Shown one piece after another: positions 1 to 5,749 of a stretch of 5,749 nt of DNA. The first letter of the stretch is position 1. The number at the start of each line of letters is the position of its first letter. Source of the stretch: Gemmatimonadaceae bacterium (GTDB lineage Bacteria; Gemmatimonadota; Gemmatimonadetes; Gemmatimonadales; Gemmatimonadaceae). The position numbers and the translations under genes are program-made. The notes below the pieces were generated by a model that was not told the origin of the DNA, did no database searches, and saw only the letters and a program-made list of their open reading frames with translations. The DNA lies in assembly GCA_019689955.1 (NCBI GenBank), contig JADGGM010000235.1, forward strand, positions 1-5,749, read 5' to 3'.

Positions 1-1692
1 GCGGTTGATCGCCTGCGAGTTGTCGTAGAGCTGCTCCGGGATCTCCGGGGGGAAGTTGGGGAAGAAGCCGCGCGCGCTGGGGAAGATCGCGGTGTGGCCG
101 AGCTCCGCGCCGAGGATGGGCGAGACACCCACGTCGGCGCCGAGGTGGCTCGAGCGGTCGATGTAGCTGAGGCTCGTGCCGAAGTCGACCTTCGGGTTCG
201 GGTGGACCGTGAGGTTCGCGTGCGACGCGAACTGCCGCAGCGAGTTGTTCGACTCGATCCCGAGGTCGTTCTCGTACGCGGTCGACACGTAGTAGTCGAG
301 CGAATCGAGCCCGCCGGAGAGCGCGGCGGTGTAGTGGCGCGTCTGGCCGTTGTGGAAGATCGGCGTGCCGCGCGCTTTCTCCGTCTTGCCCCCGTTCCAG
401 GCGACGATGTTGCCGCTGCCGTCGGGGGCGAAGTTGGTCGGGATGCGCCCCTCGGGGTCGCGGAACCAGAGCGCGCCCGTCTGCACCTGCGCGGAGAGCT
501 GCGCCTTGCCGCGCCCCGCGCCGCGCTTGGTGATGATCTGGATGACGCCGTTGGAGGCCTCGGTGCCGTACAGCGTGGCCGCGGCCGGCCCCTTGATGAC
601 CTCGATGTGATCGATGTCCTCGGGGGTGATGTCGTTGAGGCGCCCGGGGATGTTGGCGTTCTGCGAGCCGAAGCCGGAGCCCGTGGGCCCGCTGGCGACG
701 GCGTTGCTCACGCGGACGCCGTCGATGTAGATGAGCGGGGAGCTCTCGAGCGACATGCTCGAGCGGCCGCGGATCTGGATGTTCGGTCCCGCGCCGAGGC
801 GTCCGGTGTTGGGGGCGACCACCACGCCCGGCGCGCGCGCGTTGAGCAGGCTCCCCATGTCGGGGGCCGCGGAGCGGGCGAGCTGCTCGGGGGCGTTGAT
901 GACCGGGACGGCGTTCCCGATCGAGCGCCGCTGCTCGCCCCCCGCGGTCCCGGTGACGACGACCTGCTCGAGTGAGGTGGGCGCGGTGGTGAGCGCGAAG
1001 TCGGCGGTCACCTCCTGGTCGGCGGTGACCTCCACGGCGCGGCGCGTGGGGGGGTAGCCGATGCGCCGCGCGACGAGGGTGTAGCTCCCCGGCGGGACGT
1101 TGGCGATGCGATAGCGCCCGTCGGCATCCGCGACCGCGCCGAGCCGCGTGCCATCGATCGCGATGGTGGCGCCGGCGACGGGGTCTCCCGAGCGCGCATC
1201 GCTCACGCGACCGACGATGGTGCCGACCTGCGGGCGCGCGGCCGGGGCGCGGCGCACCAGGACGGCCTCGTCGCCGGTCGAGCTGAAGACGAGGTCGACG
1301 CCGGTGTCGAGGAGGACATCGGTGAGGGCGGCGGCGGTGGTGATCGCTTCGGCCTTGAGCGTGACGCGGTTCGCCGCGGGGACGACGTCCTCGGTGTAGA
1401 TGAGGCGCACGCCGGACCGCCCGGCGATCGCCGCGAGCGCCTCGGTGACGGTGACGTGGTCGAGGTCGAGCGCGATGCGGCGCACGAGCGCGGCGGTGCG
1501 GGCGACGTCGAGGGGGACGACGTCGCGACCGCCCGGGCCGAGCGCGATGAGGACGCGCGGCCCGCGGACTTCGGCGGCGCGGGCGCCGCGTTGCGCGAGC
1601 GCGGGGGGCGCGAGAGCCCCCGCGGCCGTACCGGCGAGGGCGGCGAGCAGCAGCGTTCTCCACGATCGGCGCAGACGGGAGAGAGTCGTCAT
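1..1692 (-). CDS. TonB-dependent outer-membrane receptor with STN signalling domain, SusC/RagA-like (C-terminus beyond window)
   Basis: The reading frame runs open from ATG at 1690-1692 to the left edge, giving 564 residues without a stop. AGGAG at 1699-1703 lies six bases before the ATG. Visible in order: a signal peptide (basic MTTLSRLRRSW, hydrophobic core, probable cleavage after ALA at residue 33); an STN (secretin/TonB short N-terminal) domain at about 72-148; a carboxypeptidase-regulatory-like beta-sandwich at about 157-238; a possible TonB-box-like LEQVVVTG at 241-248; and a plug domain at about 255-390 with IQIRGRSS, IYIDGVRV, LNDITPEDIDHIEVIKGP and NGVIQIITKRG. After that the first beta-barrel strands begin. 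Most of the barrel, and any SusD-like partner, lies outside the window. Such receptors import large ligands across the outer membrane using TonB energy, and an STN domain usually signals to a FecR protein, matching the neighbours. The ligand cannot be told from this fragment. Family assignment is secure; SusC subtype is inferred from plug wording. Confidence 0.95.
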   Translation of the reverse strand, partial: MTTLSRLRRSWRTLLLAALAGTAAGALAPPALAQRGARAAEVRGPRVLIALGPGGRDVVPLDVARTAALVRRIALDLDHVTVTEALAAIAGRSGVRLIYTEDVVPAANRVTLKAEAITTAAALTDVLLDTGVDLVFSSTGDEAVLVRRAPAARPQVGTIVGRVSDARSGDPVAGATIAIDGTRLGAVADADGRYRIANVPPGSYTLVARRIGYPPTRRAVEVTADQEVTADFALTTAPTSLEQVVVTGTAGGEQRRSIGNAVPVINAPEQLARSAAPDMGSLLNARAPGVVVAPNTGRLGAGPNIQIRGRSSMSLESSPLIYIDGVRVSNAVASGPTGSGFGSQNANIPGRLNDITPEDIDHIEVIKGPAAATLYGTEASNGVIQIITKRGAGRGKAQLSAQVQTGALWFRDPEGRIPTNFAPDGSGNIVAWNGGKTEKARGTPIFHNGQTRHYTAALSGGLDSLDYYVSTAYENDLGIESNNSLRQFASHANLTVHPNPKVDFGTSLSYIDRSSHLGADVGVSPILGAELGHTAIFPSARGFFPNFPPEIPEQLYDNSQAINR

Positions 1693-1698
1693 GCGGAG

Positions 1699-1703
1699 CT
1701 CCT
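1699..1703 (-). promoter_or_regulatory. Ribosome binding site of the TonB receptor
   Basis: AGGAG read on the minus strand, six bases from ATG 1690-1692. It is the only clear Shine-Dalgarno sequence directly before a start in the window and fixes the receptor start. Confidence 0.75.
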
Positions 1704-1732
1704 GACGAGAGATGAGCCGCGAGGGGGCACTC

Positions 1733-1767
1733 CTCCTACAACGCACCCCGCGCCGCGATGACGTACA
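1733..1767 (-). promoter_or_regulatory. Candidate ECF-sigma promoter, copy 1 (before receptor gene)
   Basis: A 35-bp minus-strand element that begins TGTACGT and ends CGTTGTAGGAG, with 17 bp between these blocks. It matches the element before fecR (4911-4945) at 28 of 35 positions with no gaps. It sits in the 150-bp gap between the hydrolase stop (1843) and the receptor start (1692), leaving a 40-base leader that holds the ribosome binding site. The two blocks have the spacing of a -35/-10 pair, and a CGTT-type -10 is common for ECF sigma factors. The -35 block does not contain the AAC typical of many ECF promoters. The repetition is directly visible; the promoter role is inferred. Confidence 0.55.
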
Positions 1768-1842
1768 GCGCCCCCGGCGCGCCGACGTCCGTCGAACGCA
1801 CCGCCGCCGGCGGCCGCGGGACGCGGGGCAACGCGAACCGCC

Positions 1843-3792
1843 TCACAACCTCCAGCCCAGCAGGTTCCAGTGGTTCAGCGACCACGCGACGAGGAGCGCG
1901 AGGACCACGATCGCATCGTAGCGGAGCCGCGCCCCCGTGGTCCCGGCGCGCGTCCGCCACTGCCGCACCGCCATCACGATCGCGGCGATCGTCAGCAGCA
2001 CGCCGATCACCGGGAGGACCAACGCGATCTTGAGCCCCGTGGCCGGTCCCAGGAGCACGGCCTCGATGTTGCTGCTCAGCGCCACGAGCACGATGGCGAA
2101 CAGCACGTACGCGAGCGCGAGCCCGATCACGAACGGGCGTCCCGGGAGCTCGTCGCCCGGCCGCGGCGTCCCGAAGCGGCGGCGCACCACGCGTCCCGCC
2201 GCGGCGACGAGCGTGGCGATGAACACGAACACCGCGATCCCGAGCAGGACCTGGTGCAGCCGCGGCGCGTCGTACCACGCGAGCCGGTCGAGCACCTCCA
2301 TGGGAACGCTACCGAGGAAGCCGTGGGTGATCCGTCCGCCGCTGTCGGCGAACGCCACGAGCTCGGGGCCGAGCGCCTCGCGGTAGAGGAGCGGTCCCAC
2401 GGGGACGAAGCGCTGCACGCCGAAGGGCGAGCGCATCACGATCGACCCGTCGTCGGCCGCATCGACGGTGACGGCGCCGGCGAGCCCCGCCGCCCGGATG
2501 TACGTGGTGTACGCGCGGCGATTGAGCTCGTACACGCCGGCCACGCGCGCCGCGCGGGCCTTCGCATCGGGAGGGAGCACGACGGGGGGCGGGGGCGCGG
2601 GATAGTAGTGGTCGAGAAACGCCTCGAGGAACGGCCCGAAGCTCACCTCGCTCCCCGTGTTGGTGTTGTACGACACGAAGACGCCGACGTGCTCGGAGGG
2701 GATGAGCGTGAGATTGCTGTGGAACCATTGCGTGTCGCCGCCGTGCCCGATGATGCGGAGCCCGTGGCTCGACTGCTCGTAGAAGCCGAGCGCGAAGCCC
2801 GGGAGGCGCGGGTCGTGGCCGAAGGCGCGAGCGTGCATGCGCTCCGCCGTCGCGGCGCCGAGGATGCGCCGGTCGCCGAGCCGTCCGTCGCCCAGGTGGG
2901 CGAGCATGAACGTGGCCATGTCGGTCGCGGTGGCGCTGATCGACCCGGCCGGCGCCGCGCCGAGGATGACCTCGAACTTCTTGGGGACGAAACCGCCGTT
3001 GCGGTACTGGTAGCCCTGCGACATGTCGTCCGCGAGCGCGGCGGGGAGCGGTTGGCGGCCGGTCGTGTGCGTCATCCCGAGCGGCGCGAGCACGTGCCGT
3101 TCGATGTACTGCGCCCACGGCTCTCCCGACACACGCTCCACGATGTACCCGGCGAGCGCGGTGCCGTAGTTGGAGTACGACGCGTAGGTGCCCGGCGGGC
3201 GCACGCGCGCGGGGATGTGCGTTGCGAGCCACCGGCCCAGCGGGACGGTGTCGGCGAGGTTGTCGGAGATGAGGTCGCGGGGATCTTCCTCGAACCCCGG
3301 CGTGTGGGTGAGGAGGTGGCGCAGGGTGATGGGCTGCGGGTACGTCGCCGGGATCTTGAAATCGATGTACGTGTTCACATCGCGATCGAGGTCGAGGCGT
3401 CCGGCTTCCACGAGCTGCATCACAGCGGTCCAGGTGAACAGCTTGCTCACCGAGCCGATGCGAAAGAGCGTGCGCGCGGGGTCGACGGGGGTGCGTGCGT
3501 CGACGTTGGCGTAGCCGTATCCCTTGGCGAAGACGAGGGAGCTGTCCTTCACCACGGCGACCGTCGCGCCGGCGATGTGCTGTCGGGCGAGCTGCGCGGT
3601 CATGAGGCCATCGAGGAACGCCTCGAGCTCGGCGCGGTCGCGGAGGCCGCGCGGCGCGCTCGCGGCTGCGGTCGTGGTGCGCGCGGGCGGGCCCTCGGCG
3701 CGCGGCGCGTGTGCGGCGAGCGGCACGAGGAGGGCGAGCAGGGCGGCGAGCGTGCGGGGACGGCGGCGGTGACGCGGGTGTACGCGGGGCAT
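1843..3792 (-). CDS. Exported serine hydrolase, beta-lactamase/class C PBP fold, with four C-terminal transmembrane segments
   Basis: A 649-residue protein of the beta-lactamase (class C penicillin-binding-protein/esterase) family. The N-terminus is a signal peptide (arginine-rich to residue 13, hydrophobic AALLALLVPLAAHA). The catalytic domain spans about 55-395. It has the nucleophile motif SVSK (Ser114, Lys117) in FRIGSVSKLFTW, the second motif YSN (Tyr206, Asn208), a HLLTHTPGF block at 159-167 and HGG (350-352) as the third motif, so all catalytic motifs are intact. A beta-rich linker follows (about 405-500). Four hydrophobic segments come next, at about 512-535, 554-574, 588-609 and 625-645, anchoring the enzyme in the inner membrane with the catalytic domain probably periplasmic. 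Relatives include D,D-peptidases, esterases and D-amino-acid peptide hydrolases; the substrate is unknown. The start 14 bases after the repaired fecR stop suggests co-transcription. No strong ribosome binding site is visible, so translational coupling is possible. In-frame sequence upstream of this ATG belongs to fecR in another frame. Confidence 0.93.
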   Translation of the reverse strand: MPRVHPRHRRRPRTLAALLALLVPLAAHAPRAEGPPARTTTAAASAPRGLRDRAELEAFLDGLMTAQLARQHIAGATVAVVKDSSLVFAKGYGYANVDARTPVDPARTLFRIGSVSKLFTWTAVMQLVEAGRLDLDRDVNTYIDFKIPATYPQPITLRHLLTHTPGFEEDPRDLISDNLADTVPLGRWLATHIPARVRPPGTYASYSNYGTALAGYIVERVSGEPWAQYIERHVLAPLGMTHTTGRQPLPAALADDMSQGYQYRNGGFVPKKFEVILGAAPAGSISATATDMATFMLAHLGDGRLGDRRILGAATAERMHARAFGHDPRLPGFALGFYEQSSHGLRIIGHGGDTQWFHSNLTLIPSEHVGVFVSYNTNTGSEVSFGPFLEAFLDHYYPAPPPPVVLPPDAKARAARVAGVYELNRRAYTTYIRAAGLAGAVTVDAADDGSIVMRSPFGVQRFVPVGPLLYREALGPELVAFADSGGRITHGFLGSVPMEVLDRLAWYDAPRLHQVLLGIAVFVFIATLVAAAGRVVRRRFGTPRPGDELPGRPFVIGLALAYVLFAIVLVALSSNIEAVLLGPATGLKIALVLPVIGVLLTIAAIVMAVRQWRTRAGTTGARLRYDAIVVLALLVAWSLNHWNLLGWRL

Positions 3793-3806
3793 GGGGAGCC
3801 GGGACG

Positions 3807-4882
3807 TTAAGGTGAGTGGGCGCGGCGCGGGCGGAGCACGACGGACCGCCCATCGCGCTCGTAGCGCGCGCCGATGGCCAGCGCGAGGAGGCGCACGACA
3901 TCCGCGGCCGGCTGCCGGCCGAAGGTTGCGACGAGCCGGCGGCGTCCGAAGGTGGTGTCGGCGAGGGTGATGTCGAGATCGTACCAGCGACCGATCGCGG
4001 GGAGCGCATCGCGGAGCGGCGTGCCCGGAAGACCAGCTCCCCCGCAGTCCAGCCGAGGTACGGCGTGATGTCGTCGACGCGCCGCCGCGTCGCGGCGCCG
4101 GCGCTGTCGAGGCGCCCCAGCTCGCCCTCATGGAGCGTGAGCGCGGGCGCGTCGTCGTCGGCCGGCGCTGTGGTGGCCGGAGGGCGGCGCAGGGCGACCG
4201 CGCCCGACGCGACGACGACTTCGAGCGCGTGGGTCTCCGGGTAGGCGGAGACGACGAACGCGGTGCCGATGTCTTCGGCGGTCCCGCGCGCGGTGTGCAC
4301 GGCGAAGGGGCGCGCGGGGTCGTGCGCGACTTCGAAGTACGCTTCGCCGTCGAGGTACACGTCGCGGCGCGCGCCGGCGCCGAAGCCGCGCGGGTAGCGG
4401 ATCGTGGTCGCGGCGCCGAGCATGACGCGGCTGCCGTCGCCGAGCCGGATCGTCGCGCGCTGGCCGCGCGCCGTGGCGACTTCCTGGAGCGGGACGGGCG
4501 CGGGGGGCGTGGGCATGGTGTGGGCGCGCGCCCAGAGCCACGCGCCGGCCACCGCGAGCGCGACGGCAGCGGCGACCGCGTAGAGCGTGCGCCCGCGCGG
4601 CCGGGTGCGCGGCGCGGCGGAGGACCAGAGCCTGAGCGGGGGCGCCTCGGCGCGCGGCGCGGGCGCGCCGTGCCGCGCCGCGGCGAGCGTGGCCCGCGCG
4701 AGGTCGACGTCCCAGCGCGACAGCGCATCGCCCGCCGCGGCCCAGGCGCGCTCGAGCGCCAGGAAGCGCTCCCATCGCGCCGGATCGGCGGCGATCCAGC
4801 GCTGGGTGTCGGCGGCTTCCTGCGGCGTGCATTGGCCTGCGATGTAGCGCGTGAGGCGCTCGTCCTCGGAGAGCTCGGGCAT
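3807..4882 (-). CDS. FecR-family anti-sigma/sigma regulator, interrupted by an apparent one-base deletion near 4024
   Basis: An inner-membrane regulator that holds or activates its ECF sigma factor in response to the receptor. The first frame gives 286 good residues (4882 to 4025). They comprise a cytoplasmic DUF4880-like helical domain at about 8-50 (LTRYIAGQCTPQEAADTQRW), one transmembrane segment at about 99-118 (TLYAVAAAVALAVAGAWLWA), and the periplasmic FecR domain at about 133-230 with RDVYLDGEAYFEVAHD. After GELVFR the frame turns into arginine/serine-rich nonsense. Moving one base over at 4022 restores TPLRDALPAIGRWYDLDITL and continues 71 residues to TAA at 3807-3809, giving the expected DUF4974 C-terminal domain and about 358 residues in total. 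One more G in the GGG run at 4024-4026 would read FRGTPLRDAL and repair the gene. A sequencing error is more likely than a true mutation. The ATG is preceded by only a weak ribosome binding site. The sigma gene ends 83 bases upstream. Confidence 0.9.
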
Positions 4883-4910
4883 GCGAGAGTACGGGGTCGT
4901 GGGCCGGTCT

Positions 4911-4945
4911 CTCCTACAACGTGCGGCGCGTCGCCATCACGTACA
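4911..4945 (-). promoter_or_regulatory. Candidate ECF-sigma promoter, copy 2 (before fecR)
   Basis: Same 35-bp element as at 1733-1767, same orientation, starting TGTACGT and ending CGTTGTAGGAG. Here it lies in the 83-bp gap between the sigma stop (4966) and the fecR start (4882), with a 28-base leader. If it is a promoter, fecR and the hydrolase form a unit that the sigma factor can induce separately from its own gene. No recognisable copy is visible before the sigma gene, although that region is unreliable. Confidence 0.55.
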
Positions 4946-4965
4946 CGGACCGCGCGCGCACGCGC

Positions 4966-5613
4966 TCAGCCGAGGAGCGAACGCGCGGCCGCCACGCCGG
5001 CCACGAGCGGGGCGAGGAGCGCGAAACAGGGAGCCAGCTCGGCGCGCAGCCGCTGCAGCGCGCGCGTCATCTGCGTGTTGACGGTGCGCACGGAGATCCC
5101 GAGGCGGGCGGCGACCTCGGCGTAGCTCATCCCGTCCCAGCGGCACATCTCGAAGATGCGGCGGCGCTGCGCCGGGAGCGCCGCGACCACGCGCGCGGCG
5201 GCCGCGGCCTGCTCGCGCTCATCGAGCCGGTCGTCGGGGCGCTCCCCCGCGCGGTCCACCTCCGCGGTCATGCGGCCGATCCAGGCGGAGGCGACGCGCC
5301 GGCGGCGCAGGTAGTCGAGCGCGCGGTTGCGCGCGGCGCGGTAGAGATAGCCGCGGTCGATCACCGCGGGGACGGAGCGGCCGCGGACGTCCCACAGGTG
5401 GGCGAAGAGCTCCAGCACGAGGTCCTCGGCCACGGCCGGGCACCCGACGAAGCGGCAGGTGAAGGTGCAGAGCCCCGCGTAGTGCTCGCGCACGAGCCGT
5501 TCGAACGCGGCGTCGTGGGGCGCCGCGCCGCGCGGCGCGGGCTCGCGGGGGACGAGCCCGACGTCGTCGGAGGCCCGGGCGGGCGAGGTGCCGTCGCGGT
5601 GCGGGAGGGTCAT
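4966..5613 (-). CDS. ECF RNA polymerase sigma factor, FecI-like
   Basis: A sigma-70 family factor of the extracytoplasmic-function group, directing RNA polymerase to genes of the surface-signalling cassette. From ATG 5611-5613 it is 215 residues. A 35-residue N-terminal extension precedes region 2 (about 36-106: AFERLVREHYAGLCTFTCRF, then VAEDLVLELFAHLWD for core binding and DRGYLYRAARNRALDYLRRR for -10 recognition). Region 4 (about 139-191) contains LPAQRRRIFEM and the helix-turn-helix MSYAEVAARLGISVRTVNTQ for -35 binding. There is no region 3, as expected. The end is hydrophobic (CFALLAPLVAGVAAARSLLG). An upstream in-frame ATG at 5689-5691 would add 26 residues, but it lies in AT-rich sequence linked to adapter remnants and encodes no sigma-like residues, so the internal ATG is preferred; neither has a clear ribosome binding site. 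The neighbouring fecR is its expected regulator. Confidence 0.92.
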   Translation of the reverse strand: MTLPHRDGTSPARASDDVGLVPREPAPRGAAPHDAAFERLVREHYAGLCTFTCRFVGCPAVAEDLVLELFAHLWDVRGRSVPAVIDRGYLYRAARNRALDYLRRRRVASAWIGRMTAEVDRAGERPDDRLDEREQAAAAARVVAALPAQRRRIFEMCRWDGMSYAEVAARLGISVRTVNTQMTRALQRLRAELAPCFALLAPLVAGVAAARSLLG

Positions 5614-5666
5614 GCGGGGCGTCGGCGGAGCGTGCGGGCAGCGTGAGCAGGGCCAACATACGGCCG

Positions 5667-5697
5667 CGTTTTGTATACCGCAATGGTTCACAAAACG
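5667..5697. repeat. Inverted repeat in AT-rich contig end
   Basis: Perfect 8-bp arms CGTTTTGT (5667-5674) and ACAAAACG (5690-5697) enclose a 15-base loop. The stretch is far more AT-rich than the rest of the window and lies immediately beside adapter-like sequence. It may be an artefact of a read end, or a genuine element upstream of the sigma gene. Confidence 0.4.
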
Positions 5698-5704
5698 AGA
5701 TACC

Positions 5705-5749
5705 GTTATGTATTGCTCTTATACAAATCTCCGAGCCCACCAGGCTCGA
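5705..5749. other. Sequencing-adapter remnant at contig end (Nextera read-2, possibly Nanopore)
   Basis: Positions 5716-5740 read CTCTTATACA, then AATCTCCGAGCCCAC. This equals the reverse complement of the Illumina Nextera read-2 transposase adapter at 24 of 25 positions, the one mismatch being A for C at 5726. Immediately before it, GTTATGTATTGCT (5705-5717) differs by one base from GTTACGTATTGCT, the end of the Oxford Nanopore ligation adapter top strand. These are technical sequences, not part of the genome. Adapter sequences are from memory. Confidence 0.85.

Noticed and set aside
94..975. 293-residue plus-strand open frame opposite the receptor
   Set aside because: It is antisense to a gene with clear signal peptide, STN and plug domains. 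Its composition (Arg, Val, Asp, Ala) is typical of a shadow frame.
1803..1814. Perfect palindrome GCCGCCGGCGGC after the hydrolase stop as a terminator
   Set aside because: It has no loop and no following T-run, and such GC palindromes arise readily in sequence of this composition.
1870..3810. 646-residue plus-strand open frame opposite the hydrolase gene
   Set aside because: It is the antisense shadow of the hydrolase gene. The product is low-complexity, rich in Arg, Glu, His and Val with no recognisable domain, as expected opposite a GC-rich gene.
4020..4030. Programmed ribosomal frameshift in fecR
   Set aside because: There is no slippery heptamer or obvious downstream structure at the junction, and FecR proteins are not known to need frameshifting. 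A missing base is simpler.
3793..4728. N-terminal extension making the hydrolase 961 residues long
   Set aside because: The extra 312 residues are Arg/Pro/Ser-rich nonsense overlapping fecR in another frame, and a signal peptide starts exactly at the ATG at 3790-3792.
5614..5691. Earlier start for the sigma factor at ATG 5689-5691
   Set aside because: It starts inside the AT-rich, adapter-linked end and adds cysteine/proline-rich residues not seen in sigma factors.

Overview
The window looks like part of a chromosome-type contig from a very GC-rich bacterium (roughly 70% GC by eye), most likely a member of Gemmatimonadota. This assignment is inferred from the GC content, from the receptor's carboxypeptidase-regulatory-like domain (GTRLGAVADADGRYRIANVP wording) and from its SusC/RagA-like plug (IEVIKGPAAATLYG, then NGVIQIITKRG). 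No rRNA or other marker gene is present to confirm it.

All four genes lie on the minus strand and read right to left. They are an ECF sigma factor of the FecI type (4966-5613), a FecR-type anti-sigma/sigma regulator (3807-4882, broken by one apparent missing base near 4024), a beta-lactamase-fold serine hydrolase with four C-terminal membrane segments (1843-3792), and the first 564 residues of an outer-membrane TonB-dependent receptor carrying an N-terminal STN signalling domain (1-1692, running off the left edge). This is a cell-surface signalling cassette. Ligand binding at the receptor would be passed through its STN domain to FecR in the inner membrane, which controls the sigma factor. 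The unusual member is the exported, membrane-anchored serine hydrolase between FecR and the receptor.

The two longer intergenic gaps, in front of fecR and in front of the receptor, each carry the same 35-bp motif in the same orientation (28/35 identical). Its two strongly conserved ends, TGTACGT and CGTTGTAGGAG, are separated by 17 bp. It is a candidate promoter for the cassette's own sigma factor, giving two transcription units: fecR-hydrolase and receptor.

The right end is not trustworthy biology. Positions 5716-5740 match the reverse complement of the Illumina Nextera read-2 transposase adapter at 24 of 25 bases. Positions 5705-5717 match the end of the Oxford Nanopore ligation adapter at 12 of 13. 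The AT-rich stretch from about 5658 to the end should therefore be treated as read-end or adapter sequence, which also affects the choice of sigma-factor start. The same long-read origin offers a simple explanation for the single-base frameshift in fecR.
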